Of a stretch of 64,000 nt of DNA, positions 45,950-56,786 are shown piece by piece (the first letter of the stretch is position 1; each line of letters opens with the position of its first letter). The notes beneath the pieces are model-generated. The model made no database searches and was not told where the DNA came from. It saw only the letters and a program-made list of their open reading frames with translations. Both the position numbers and the translations under genes were made by a program. The DNA is from Benincasa hispida (taxonomy: Eukaryota; Streptophyta; Magnoliopsida; Cucurbitales; Cucurbitaceae), in assembly GCF_009727055.1 (NCBI RefSeq), contig NC_052350.1, forward strand, positions 36,677,989-36,741,988, in the 5' to 3' direction.

Positions 45950-46440
45950 TTAGATTTGGCTATGCGATCGTGTAGAAAATTTCTACTTGATCGTGTAATA
46001 TTTACTAAACGATCGCATGGTTGATGCTACGCAATCTAGTAAAGAGTCTACTCGATTGTGTTGCGTTGGCTACTCGATTGCGTAGATGCTTGGGGTAAAC
46101 GATCGCTAAGTATATGATACTCGATGCATGGCACGCACACTAAACAATCGAGTAGGCAAGCAAGCTCATCGCATAGTCACTAGCTACTCGATCACTCGGT
46201 ATACGATACTTAATGCGTGCTCCTCGATCATTTAGACTATCATGCATTATCGCATAGTTGTTGTCTACTCGATCACATAGCATGCATTGCTCGATATGCG
46301 TTACACGATCGCGTGGCCTTCATGCTCATTGTATAGCTCAAAAGCACTCGATCCTCGTTACACGATCATTTATACTCGATAGGCATTACTCGACGATCAT
46401 AAGAAGTTGCTACATGATCAAGTGATGAGGCTTCGCCTAA
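45950..46440 (+). repeat. Cluster of CGATCG/CTCGAT motifs in leader D
   Basis: Short words such as TACTCGATCA, AAACGATCGC and TACACGATCG recur about every 20-30 bp. Confidence 0.75.
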
Positions 46441-46741
46441 GCAGTTCAAGACCAGGTTCACCTGTTTGAATCGATTGACTCGGTGTTTTTTGAAATAGAT
46501 AGCTTTTATTTCTGGTTTTGAGGCTAATTATCCGGATCCATCAATTTTTTGTTGAATGTACATGTGATGTATGCTTAATTATATGCTATAATGTATGTCA
46601 TATAGTTTTAAAACCCACTAGAGGTTAGGCATTCATTCATGAATAATCTTTATATTATAAGTGTTATAATATATTAAGTTTCCATGATTAAAATACATTA
46701 AAGCATGTTCATGCATCATATAATATAAGAGTTATAATATA

Positions 46742-47033
46742 GGGACAGTTGCAAATATAGACATTAGACCCAAAGTATTAGCAAATATAACATAATGTAC
46801 AAAAAAATTGCAAATATGGCCAAATTTAAATAGTTTATCAGTGATAGATCATACTATTGGTAGGATCTATCAGTGATAGACCATATCATTGGTAACAGTC
46901 TATCAATGATAGAAGTCTATCGCTAATAGACTTAGGAGTCTATCAACGATAGTAGTCTACCACGAATAATTTTTTTTAAATGATGTTATACAGTTGGTTA
47001 TTCTTCCTAAAAATGCTACCAATTGCAATTATC
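46742..47033. mobile_element. MITE-like element with 10-bp TSD and internal palindromes
   Basis: This 292-bp insertion is flanked by identical TTATAATATA copies (46732-46741; 47034-47043). The ends are loosely inverted: TTGCAAATATAG near the left, and on the reverse strand TTGCAATTGGTAG at the right. The interior repeats palindromes of the kind TCTATCAGTGATAGA at 46842-46960. The 9-11 bp duplication length suggests Mutator-type mobilisation. The leader of element C lacks it. No coding capacity. Confidence 0.8.
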
Positions 47034-48328
47034 TTATAATATATGCATGCATTAAGCATATCAATGCATCATTTTTATATTATAAGTGTTATAGTATAAG
47101 GGTGTATGTTAGCATATATGCTTAGTTCATTACAAGTTATATAAGAGTTATATATAGTAATGAATGAACATTGCATGAAGCATGACACTTAGGTTTATTT
47201 ATAAAAGTTATAAATACCTTGTATGTCTAGCTTAGCAATGCGGTTGATTTTGGTTGTTTCATTCTTTATAAGAGTTATAATTAATAAAATTAGAATTAAA
47301 ATTAATAAGAAAGACATGCATGCAAACTTAGGTTTTAATCATGTTTTAAAAGAGTTTTAAAATTTGATTGAGATAGACCTAAAATCACGGTTCTAATGAG
47401 ATTAGATACCTAAATGTAATCTTTTAATTTAGTTTAATATGATTAAATTGACTAAATATTAAATATGTATCAAATCTATCTATAAAGGACCTTTTGGCTA
47501 AGGCGGGTTCTGACTACGTTGGGGTATTTAAGTTGATGGAAACGAAACACCCCTACCAGGAAACCTATCTGGAAAGGTGAATTAGATAGATTTGTTGCAT
47601 GCATGCAAATTTGATGATAGTCTATTAAAATGTCTAATAAGACTTGAATCAAATTGTTAATTATCAAAAGCAAGTGTTGTTTTTTAGAAAATTAAACACC
47701 GTGAGATCTATCCTCGGCCTCGAGGCAACCTAGGAGTGTCCCCCTATAGAATGGTGTTTGGGTAGGTCAATACCAAGGCGAATGGAGTGAATGTTCATAG
47801 GAAGTGGGAGCGAGACCCTGGGACTCTAGGGCTTGAAATGAGGTTGGATAGGTTCGATAACGTTTTCGGGCATCACCTCGAGGAGCCTTGGGAGTGTCCC
47901 TCTAAAGGATGGTTGTATTTGCACAACTCTTTATCTGATCTACAGAAATGGATAGGGTTGCTTTAGTCTCTTGTCTTGATCTGCTTTTTTCCAATGGTGG
48001 ATGCATTAGGGCGGGACTCTAGGGCCTAAAATGAGGGGTTACACTTATGCAAAATTGTTAAGGATATTAACAAATTCTAAATCGAGCAATGATGACTGTT
48101 AGAGTCAGTTACAAGGAGTTTTTTCTCTCTAATGGTTGAAATTGTCTCATCCTAGTGAAGGGGCACTTGATCACCCAAACGGTGACTTTTGTCCTACCTC
48201 ACTAGGGCATCATTGCAAAATAGATGTCACTTATGGTACAATCGAACTATTTTACTAAAAATTAATTGGTGTTGAAAGTTGTAATGAAAGTAGACTCATT
48301 AATTTGTTTTCCTTCAGCAACTTTTATT

Positions 48329-51180
48329 ATGGAAACCGCTACTTTAGCTTTATTAGCTGCAGATAAATTGATTGGTGAGAACTACACTATTTGGAAAAAC
48401 ACCGATAAACACGATACTTATCATTGATGACCTTAGGTTCGTCCTGATGGAGAAGTGTCTTCCTATTCCACCTTCCAATGTCGCTCGAAATGTTTGAGAG
48501 GCGTACGAAAAATGGACACGGGCAAATAAAAAGACTCGAGTGTATATTTTGGTCAGCCTTAAGGACGTATTAGCCAAGAAACATGAGCTCATGATCACTG
48601 CACGTGAGATCATGGAGTCCCTGAGGGAAATGTTCGGACAACCGTCCGCGCAACTCAGGCACGACACTCTTAAGTTCATCTTGAACTCCAAGATACATTT
48701 GTTCGTGAACATGTTCTAAACATGATGGTTTACTTTAACGTGGCAGAGATAAACTGGTGGAGCATTGATGAGGCCAGCCAAGTTAGCATTATTCTAGAGT
48801 CGTTACTAGAAAGCTTTCTTCATTTTGTAAGCAACTTTGTTCTGAACAGGGTTGATTGCAAACTTACAACTCTACTCAATAAGTTGTAGATACTCCAATC
48901 TTTCCTGAAAAGTAAGGAGACGAAGGTTGGTGAGGCAAATGTTGCTTCATCTTTCGAACAGTTCCATCGAGGTTTGACCTTTGAAACTATGTATACATCT
49001 TCTTCATCCAGCACCAGAAAGTGGAAGAAGTATAAGAGTAGTAAGGGGAAGGGGAAGGCACCTGCTAAACCACAACCTGTCGCTTTGCAGGGTAGATGAC
49101 CAGCACCGATTGACAAGGAAAAATGTTTCCACCGCAACCATGATGGGCACTGAAAGTGGAACTGCCCACATTATTTGAAGGACAAGAAGAAGGCCAAACA
49201 AAGTAAATATGATTTACTGATTTTGGTGACTTGTTTAGTGGAGAATGATAATTCTGTTTGGATTATAGATTCTGGGGCCACTAATCATGTTTGTTCTTCA
49301 TTTCAGGGAGTTAGTTCCTAATGGCAGCTTGAGGCTGGTGATATGATAATGCGAGTTAGAACCGGGTACATTGTCTCAGCTGTGGCAGTAGGAGGCCTCC
49401 GGTTGACTTTATAGAATAGGTTTATCATTTTGAATGATGTGTATATAGTTCCTGAGTTAAAGAGGAACTTAATTTCTATAAAGTCATTGTTTGAATGTAA
49501 TACACCTTGAACTTTTCGGTTAATAAAGTGTTTTATCAGAAATATGGTGTTGATATATGTTCAGCTCAACTGGAAAAAAATTTGTATGTGCTAAGGCCGT
49601 TAACAACAAATTCCCTCCATAATATAGAGATGTTTAAAACTGTCATAACTCAAAACAAGCAACTTAAACTTTCTCGTAAAGAAAATGCCCAACTTTGGTA
49701 CCTCCGTTTAGGGTACATTAATCTCAATAGGATTGAGAGGTTGATGAAGAATGAACTTCTAAACAAGTTAGAAGAAAATTATTTACCTGTGTGCGAGTCA
49801 TGCCTTGAAGAGAAAATGAATAAAAGACCTTCTACTCGAAAAGGTTATAAGGCCAAAGAGCCTCTAGAGTTCATGCATTCAGACCTTTGTGGTCCGATGA
49901 ATGTGTGAGCCAGGGGAGGCTACGAGTACTTGATCACTTTTACTGATGATTGTTCGAGGTATGGGTATGTTTATTTAATACAACATAAGTCTAAGTCCTT
50001 TGAAAAGTTCAAAGAGTTCAAGGCTGAAGTTGAAAACGCATTAAGTAAAACGATTAAAACGCTTCGATCTGATCGAGGTGGAGAGTTTTTGGATTCTAAG
50101 TTCTAGAACTATTTGATAGAACATGGAATTGTTTCCCAACTATCAGCATCTAGTACACCTCAGCAGAATTGTGTATCAGAGAGGAGAAACAGTACCTTGT
50201 TCAACATGGTTTGGTCGATGATGAGTTACACTTTCTCATCGGACTTTGGGGTTTTGCAGTAGAGACTGCAGCTTACATACTGATCTGCATTCTCTTCAAG
50301 AGTGTTACTAGAACACCTTTGGAGTTGTGGAATGGGCGTAAAGCTAGTTTACGTCACTTCCACATCTAGGGTTGCCCAGCACATGTGCTTTTGGCTAATC
50401 CTATGAAACTTGAATCATATTCAAGGCTGTACCTATTTGTAGGCTACCCCAAAGGGACATGAGGGGGTTACTTCTATGATCCTACGGAAAACAAAGTGTT
50501 TGTATCGATAAAATCTACTTTCTTTGAGGAGGATCATATAAAGGAGCACAGTCCAAGAAGTAAAATCATGTTGAGTAAGGTTTCCAAAGAAACTACTAAA
50601 ACTTCAACAAAAGTTATTGAAGAGCCTGCTACATCAACAAGAGTTGTTGATATGAGTTCATCTAGTAGGTCAAATCCACCTCAAGAGTTTAGGGAACCTC
50701 AATGTAGTAGGAGGGTTGCACGCCAACCTATTCGTTATATGGGTTTAATTGAAATCCTAGCTATGGTAGTTGATGGCGAGGTTGAGGAACCGTTGTCTTA
50801 CAAGAAGGTAATGAAGAATGTTGACAGAGATGAATGGGTCAAAGCCATGGATCTCGAGATGGAGTCTATATACTTCAACTCAATTTGGGACCTTGTAGTT
50901 CAGTTTAATGGGGTTAAACCTATAGGTTGCAAATGGATCTACAAGAGAAAACAGGGTACTGATGGGAAGGTACAAACCTTAAAGGGTAGAATTGTGGCAA
51001 AGGGTTATACCCAGATAGAGGGAGTCGACTATGAGGAGACTTTCTCACCTGTTGCCATGTTGAAGTCTATATGCATCCTCCTATCCATTGCCTCATATTA
51101 TGACTATGAGATATGGCAAATGGATGCTACGACTGATTTTCTAAATGTCAATCTTGAGGAGACCATTTATATGGTGCAGG
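48329..51180 (+). pseudogene. Copia element D: gag-PR-INT-RT, 3' truncated
   Basis: Gag begins METATLALLAADKLIGENY at 48329, and its frame is broken soon after (stops near 48420). Gag continues with VREHVLNMMVYFNVAEIN near 48705 and a damaged zinc knuckle (CFHRNHDGH, stop, KWNC, near 49120-49160). The protease has an intact IIDSGATNHVC at 49261-49293. Pre-integrase and integrase lie in frame 49507-49908 (LNRIERLMKN, CESCLEEKM, HSDLCGP). The integrase core has SDRGGEF near 50070, then the C-terminal chromovirus-free copia linker. RT begins in 50496 (KWIYKRK, KGRIVAKGYT, EIWQMDATTDF). It stops abruptly after EETIYMVQ at 51180, where element E gag is joined. The catalytic YVDD part and RNase H are missing. 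Confidence 0.92.
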
Positions 51181-51536
51181 ACATGATGGTCCATTTCAAC
51201 ATCGTGGAAGCTCATGGTGCTGTCATAGATGAAAAAAGTAAGTTTAGTATGATAATCGAATCTCTTATGGAGAGCTTTCTAACATTTCGTACTAATGCAA
51301 CAATGAATAAGATTTATTACAATTTGACCACTCTTCTGAATGAACTATAAAGTTACCAATCCTTAATGAACAACAAGGAAAGTGAAGCAAATGTTGTTTC
51401 ATAGAAGAAATCTCTTAAGGGATATTCATCTGGAACGAAACCCTTAAAGAAAATGAATTTGTTTATTCTTCAAAGGATCAGAGTATCCAAATGAAGAAGA
51501 TAGGAAAAGGGAAGAAGAAAACCCCTGCTAAGAACA
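51181..51536 (+). pseudogene. Copia element E: gag middle part
   Basis: It is fused in frame to the RT of element D: DMMVHFNIVEAHGAVIDE, FSMIIESLMESFLTFRTNA, TTLLNEL then a stop at 51348. It continues out of frame as SYQSLMNNKESEANVV and a lysine-rich tail ([13 protein letters not shown]) near 51490-51530. It is interrupted at 51537 by plastid DNA, and the zinc-knuckle part reappears near 52935. Confidence 0.88.
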
Positions 51537-51868
51537 GCGGAAGCCTTTTATAAATCACAGGCTGTAACAGGTGAAATGAAGGGACATTACTTGAATGCTA
51601 CTGCAGGTACATACAAAGAAATGATGAGATGAAAAGGGTTGTATTTGCTAGAGAATTGGGAGTTCCTATCATAATGCTTGACTATTTAAGATGTAGATTC
51701 ACTGCAAATACTAGCTTGGCTCATTATTGCTGAGATAATGGTCTACTTCTTCACATTCACCGTGCAATGCATGTTGTTATTGATAGACAGAAGAATCATT
51801 GTATGCACTTTCATGTACTAGCTAAAGCATTACGTATGTCTAGTGGAGACCATATTCACATTGGTACC
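51537..51868 (+). pseudogene. rbcL: Plastid rbcL fragment (NUPT)
   Basis: The translation follows the middle of the RuBisCO large subunit: [23 protein letters not shown], then after a short frameshift at about 51630 [22 protein letters not shown], [38 protein letters not shown]. This covers roughly residues 245-330 of about 475, including the HIHRAMH active-site region. A frameshift, an internal TGA (about 51731) and missense changes (GG to RC in the DYLTGG loop) show it is a non-functional nuclear copy. It sits inside the gag of copia element E and is followed by ycf4 in the opposite orientation. Confidence 0.93.
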
Positions 51869-51921
51869 ATTTCAGTTTTATCCCTCTTGCTACAAACTAA
51901 ATTCATTCTGAACTTCATTTT

Positions 51922-52250
51922 TCAAAAAACTTCAATTGGTACACCAATTCGATAGCCTTTTGCTCAATTTCTTGTGGGGTCATATTTTGATCGGTACCAG
52001 TCAAGGGAACGGCCCCTTGGCCTCTTATTTCCATATAAAGGACACGACGTGCATAAATAACCTCTTTAACTTCTATTCTGATGGATGGAATGTCTTTCAT
52101 AAGGAATCGGAGGAAGATTCGACGATTTTTTCTACGAAACCCCCAACGAAAAATAGTCACTATTTCTTCTTTTCTATCGAATCGATCATAACCGTTACCC
52201 ACATTCCACAAAATTGTGCACCACAAATAGGAGCTAGATCATCCTCCCCA
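51922..52250 (-). pseudogene. ycf4: Plastid ycf4 C-terminal fragment (NUPT)
   Basis: The minus strand is open for 103 codons and reads like the C-terminal part of the photosystem I assembly factor Ycf4: [60 protein letters not shown], then RGQGAVPLT and [11 protein letters not shown]. The last residues diverge (QLKFFEK). The N-terminal membrane half is absent. In plastid genomes rbcL and ycf4 lie on the same strand a few kb apart. Here they are adjacent and opposed, so they came in as rearranged pieces, possibly via mitochondrial DNA. Confidence 0.93.
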
Positions 52251-52465
52251 CACCAAGTAGCACTCTAGATAGGCTAAAGCGATGGGAGCCCCAATACTGG
52301 AATAGTTTTAGTAAACTGTTTGGTCCATAGTACTTCGCAGAAATGCTATGCTTGCACACAAGACTACCCCTCTTCTCGAAAGCTTCGCAAGGACTACTTT
52401 ACGACGACAGACGACTTCCCGTAGGGGTTTACTACACAAGGCCCTTGCAGAGGAAAAGCTTGATT
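52251..52465. other. Possible organelle-derived flank of the ycf4 fragment
   Basis: The base composition is more GC-rich than the surroundings (TTCGCAAGGACTACTTTACG, ACGACTTCCCGTAGGGG) and has no similarity to copia. It does not continue the ycf4 N-terminus. It looks like plant mitochondrial intergenic DNA, but that is an impression only. Confidence 0.35.
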
Positions 52466-52924
52466 AGTCTTTTTCAATTGAATATGTTGTAGTTCAATTG
52501 TAAAATGATGTTTGTTTTTTTTTTTTTTTTTTGAAGAAAAAAATTAATGCCTACAGTATAAGGACTAATCAGTTAATTATTTCTTTCATCGTCCCAAACA
52601 TGCCAATATTAGCACTGATGGTACTACTTTCTACTCTTTAATCAGCATCGGATACAGCAACTGGCCTTGGATTATCAGTTGGGTTTAAGCCAGTTTCCTT
52701 CCTTGAACAATAGAATTGAACAAATTGGGTTTCAGCAGTGCTTAGGTACGAGCAATAGTCTAATTAGGATTCTGTTGGAACTGTGCTCACTATTTGACTA
52801 AAAATGGAACGAAATGATCATGTTTTGTTTCTCAGTTTCAAAGAGATGTCTTGAGCAATCAAAGAAGCACTTTTATAAACAAATTTGATCTTGACTGACT
52901 CAATTAAGGTATTAGTCTTTGTTC
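52466..52924. other. Unassigned stretch inside element E gag
   Basis: It has a T17 run near 52517. The left part (to about 52700) has no recognisable origin. From about 52900 copia gag sequence resumes. No gene seen. Confidence 0.35.
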
Positions 52925-55921
52925 TATTAGACAAGAATAAAGCCCCAAAAGGAAAATATTTCCATTGCAATGAAGACGAGCATTGGAAACACAATTGCCC
53001 ACAATATCTTGATGACCAAGGTTAATATGATTTACTTATGATAGAAACATGTTTAGTGGAAAGTTGTCACTTAACCTGTATAGATTTAGGCACCACTAAC
53101 CATATTTGCACTTTTTCTCAGGAAACTAGTTTTGGACTCAGCTATCAAAAAATGAAATGACTGTCAAGGTGGGAATGGGTGAAGTTATTTCGGCAGAAAC
53201 AGTGGGAGATGTTAAGTTATATTTCAGAGATGTTTACATTTTACTTGAAAATGTGTATTATGTACCTAAACTGAAAAGGAACTTAATCTCTGTGTCTTGT
53301 TTGGTAGAAAATATGTACAAAGTAATCCTTGAGATTAATGGAGTGTTCATTAGTTCAAGAGGTGTTCATGTTTGTTCTGCTAGACTTGAAAATAACTTGT
53401 ATGTGTTAAGACCAACTGAAGCAAAAGGCATTTTAAATTTAGAGATCTTTAAAATGGAAAAAACTTAAAATAAAAGACGAAATATTTCTCTCAACACCTA
53501 TCATTGCCATTTAATTTTAGGTCACATAAATCATAATAGGATTGGGAGACTGGTAAAAAATGGTCATCTAAATCAGTTAGAAGACAATTCATTGCCTCCG
53601 TATGAATCATGTCTTTAGGGTAAAATGACCAAAAGATATTTTACAGGAAAAGGTCGTAGAGGCAAATAATCTCTAGAACTTATACATTTAGATCTTTTTG
53701 GTCCGTTGAATGTTAAAACTTGAGGAGGATATGAATATTTCATCAATTTTGTTTATGATTATTCAAGTTATGGCTATATTTACATAATAAGTCACAAGTC
53801 TGAAACTCTTGAAAAGTTCATATAATTTATGACATAAATCGAAAAACTATTAGGTAAAGAGATCAAACACTTCGATTATATCGAGGTGGTGAATATATGG
53901 ATTTATAATTCCAGAACTATATAGTAGATCATAGCATTAAATCCCAACTCACAACACATGGAACACCACAACAAAATGGTGTTGCAGAAAGGTGAAATTG
54001 AACCTTGTTAGACATGGTTCATTCGATGATGAGTTACACTCAGTTACGATTTGTACAATACCCTAAAGAAACAAAAGGTTGATTTTTTTATGATCCTTAA
54101 GAAGATAAAGTATTTGTATCGACAAATTCTACATTCTTAGAAGAAGATTATATTCAAAATCTCCAAGCTCGTAGTAAACTAGTATTCAATGAAATGTCTA
54201 GAGAAACTACAAATTCAACAAGAGATGTTGATCAAGCTAGTCCATCAACGACAGTTGTTGCTCCATCACATCATTCTCAAGAGTTAAGAATGCCTTGACA
54301 TAGTGGGAGGGTTGTATGATAACTTGATGGATACATAGGTTTAGTAGAAACTCAAGTCATCTTACCTGATGATAGATTAGAGGATCCATTAACCATTAAA
54401 CAGGCCATGAAAGATGTAGATATAGAACGATATACTGAAGTCATGGACCTAAAAATGGAGTCACTGTATATTAATTCTATCTGGAAACTTGTAGATCAAC
54501 CAGATGAGGTCAAACCCATTGGTTACAAGTGGATCTACAGGAGAAAGCGAGACCAAACTGGTAGGGTTGCAGACCTATAAAGCCAAACTCGTGGCAAAGG
54601 TTTTACCGAAAGAGAGGTGGTAGACTATGAAGAAACCTTCTCTCATGTTGTCATGATAAAATCTATAAGAATGTTTATCCATTGCCACATATTATGACTA
54701 TGAAATATGAAAAATGGATGTCAAGACAGGCTTTTTGAATGACCATCTTGATGAAAGTATTTACTTGTCTCAACCATAATGGTTTATTGAATAGGGTTAA
54801 GAGAAAAAGGTTTGCAAGCTTAAAAGATCCATTTATGGGTTAAAACAAGCATATAGATCCTGGAATATAAGATTTGACACTACAATAAAACTTTATGGCT
54901 TTGAGCAAAATGTTGATGAAACTTGTGTTTACAAAAAGATAATCAACAAATCTGTAGCTTTCCTGGTCCTTTATGTTAATGATATCTTGCTCATTGAGAA
55001 TAAGACAAGTTTTCTTGCAGACATAAAAAGATGGGTAGCATCATAATTCCAAATAAATGATTTAAGAAATGCACAGTACGTTTTAGAATCCAAATTGTTC
55101 GAAATCACAAGAACAGAATGCTAGCGCTATCTCAAGCATATTATATTGACAAGATGTTGTCAAGGTATAATATGCAAAATTCAAAAAAGGGTATGTTACC
55201 TTTTAGACATGGAATTCATTTATCAAAGGAACAGTGTCCTAAGACGCCTCAAGAATTTGATGAAATGAAAAGAATTCCATATACATCAGCAGTTGGGAGT
55301 CTGATGTATGCTATGTTGTGTACATGTCCCAACATATGCTTTGCAGTTGGAATTGTCGGCATGTTCCAACCCAACCCTGGACACAGTCATTAGACTACTA
55401 TTAAGAACATCCTCAAGTATCTGCGGAGAACGGGGGACTATGTGCCCGTGTATGGGCCTAAGGATTTGATCCTTACAGGATACATTGATTCTGATTTTCA
55501 GACAGATGTAGATTCTAGGAAATCTACTTCAGGATCAGTTTTCACTCTTAATGGACGAGTTATAGTGTGGAGAAGAATCAAGAAAAGTTGTATCACTGAC
55601 TCCACGATGGAAGCTAAATACATAACTACATGTGAAACAGCTAAAGAAGCAGTTTGGCTACGCAAGTTCCTGACAGATTTGGAAGTGGTTCCAAATATGC
55701 ATCTGTCTATCACTCTATATTGTGATAACAGTGGAGCAGTTGCCAATTCAAAGGAACTAAGAAGCCATGAATGCAGAAAACAAATCAAGAGAAAGTACCA
55801 TCTCATGAAGATAGTCATGAAGATAGCCTCTGAGGACAATCTTGCTGATCCATTTACAAAGGCCCTCTCGGCTAAAGTGTTTGAGGGCCACCTGATCGAA
55901 CTAGGACTACAAGCTTTATAA
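52925..55921 (+). pseudogene. Copia element E: zinc knuckle, PR, INT, RT, RNase H
   Basis: It resumes gag at a damaged zinc knuckle ([16 protein letters not shown], first Cys lost). The protease region follows (DLGTTNHIC in place of DSGATNHVC). Pre-integrase is in frame 53157-53468 (YYVPKLKRNLISVSCL) with GHINHNRIGRLV near 53520. Integrase is broken. RT has KLVAKVL and MDVKTGFLN near 54715. The catalytic box reads YVND at 54972-54983, so one of the two metal-binding aspartates is lost. The connection is in 55118-55393. The RNase H frame 55442-55921 is open for 159 codons (DSDFQTDVDSRKSTSGSVF, TLYCDNSGAVANSKE, ADPFTKALSAKVFEGHL). The element is inactive because of many upstream stops. Confidence 0.93.
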
Positions 55922-56045
55922 TCTAAGGCATGCGGGAATGTCAAGGGTATATAGATTCCCTAGTTTATTGTATTTTCTCTCTATATCTCAACATTATGTA
56001 CATTATATATTTGTATATATCTGTAATTCACTGGAGTATTAGTCC

Positions 56046-56056
56046 AAGTGGGAGAT
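56046..56056 (+). other. Polypurine tract of copia element E
   Basis: AAGTGGGAGAT directly precedes the LTR. No second upstream copy is seen here, unlike elements A, B and C. Confidence 0.85.
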
Positions 56057-56730
56057 TTTTGGGAACGTTCTAAAAATCACGGTTCGTAAATATTGAAAAC
56101 ATATTCTATTTATCATTAAAAGTATTATTGAGCCATTTATGCAATAAAAATGTTATTGATATTGCATTCTATTATAAATATCTGATAAACAAATCCATGG
56201 ATATACTATGAATACTTTAACTTTATGTGGAGACATAAAAGTGGATTAAGTTTTAGTATATAGCCAAAATGGTCTATAAGTATATGGATGAGATTGGATA
56301 CCTCGACCTGGTGACACTATTGGATGCAACCTAATTTGTCTAGATAATGTGATCCCAAAATCATTCATGTGGAGACATGCGAGTGGCGACATCCTATGCC
56401 AAGGATGTTTGCATAAGATCCTACCACGAAATAGTCACTTTTCTTTATAACGACTGTTTACTTTAAAACTGACTATTTCACATTGGATGACCTAAGATAA
56501 CTCGATCTTAATCCTGAGCTAACTATGAACTCCTGTTTATTCAGGATTATCCTTTGATCTGCATAGGTGAGAGTAATTCAACAACACTGCTCAATAAGCT
56601 TCCTATTTTGGAGATAAGACTAGATAGATAGCTAGAGACATAGTCCTGTAAGATGGAATTCACTCTTACCCAATTTAGGGTTAGCAAATAGGTTGTTCCC
56701 TTAAGTACTGACTTCTAGTTTTATTGAATA
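56057..56730 (+). repeat. Truncated 3' LTR of copia element E
   Basis: It begins TTTTGGGAACGTTC (TGTTGGG degraded). It carries ATGTGGAGACATAAAAGTGG near 56225, GGTGACACTATTGGATGC near 56310, and the GATAAGACTAGATAG block near 56610. It stops near 56730 at a T-run where an antisense LTR tip begins. About two thirds of the family LTR is missing. Confidence 0.85.
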
Positions 56731-56737
56731 ATTTTTT

Positions 56738-56786
56738 TTTTTTACAAACTACAAGATCCACAAGATTTAGGACACTAAATCCAACA
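56738..56786 (-). repeat. 49-bp tip of antisense copia LTR (element F)
   Basis: The minus strand reads TGTTGGATTTAGTGTCC and then TTGTAGTTTGTAAAA, the first 49 bp of a copia LTR. It abuts the truncated LTR of element E at a T12 run. Confidence 0.88.

Larger units (their letters stand above)
45654..48328 (+). other. 5' leader of copia element D
   Basis: This is a long untranslated leader between PBS and gag. 45950-46440 holds about twenty CGATCG/ACTCGAT words. 46560-47640 matches the leader of element C. A short palindromic element sits at 46742-47033. 47700-48030 contains two related blocks with the words CTCGAGG and GGGAGTGTCCC (47715 and 47880). No open frame with a recognisable product. 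Confidence 0.8.

Noticed and set aside
46864..46884. Resemblance to the bacterial tet operator (CTATCAGTGATAGA)
   Set aside because: It is one of many variants of the MITE's own palindrome in a plant repeat. There is no vector, promoter or TetR context.
46820..46960. CRISPR-like array because of repeated TCTATC...GATAGA words
   Set aside because: Spacing is irregular, repeats are palindromic and divergent, and the block has MITE borders. A plant nuclear context makes CRISPR implausible.
52004..52268. Plus-strand frame of 110 codons across 51936-52268
   Set aside because: It is the antisense shadow of the ycf4 fragment.
55498..55944. Minus-strand frame of 148 codons
   Set aside because: Shadow of the open copia RNase H frame on the plus strand.
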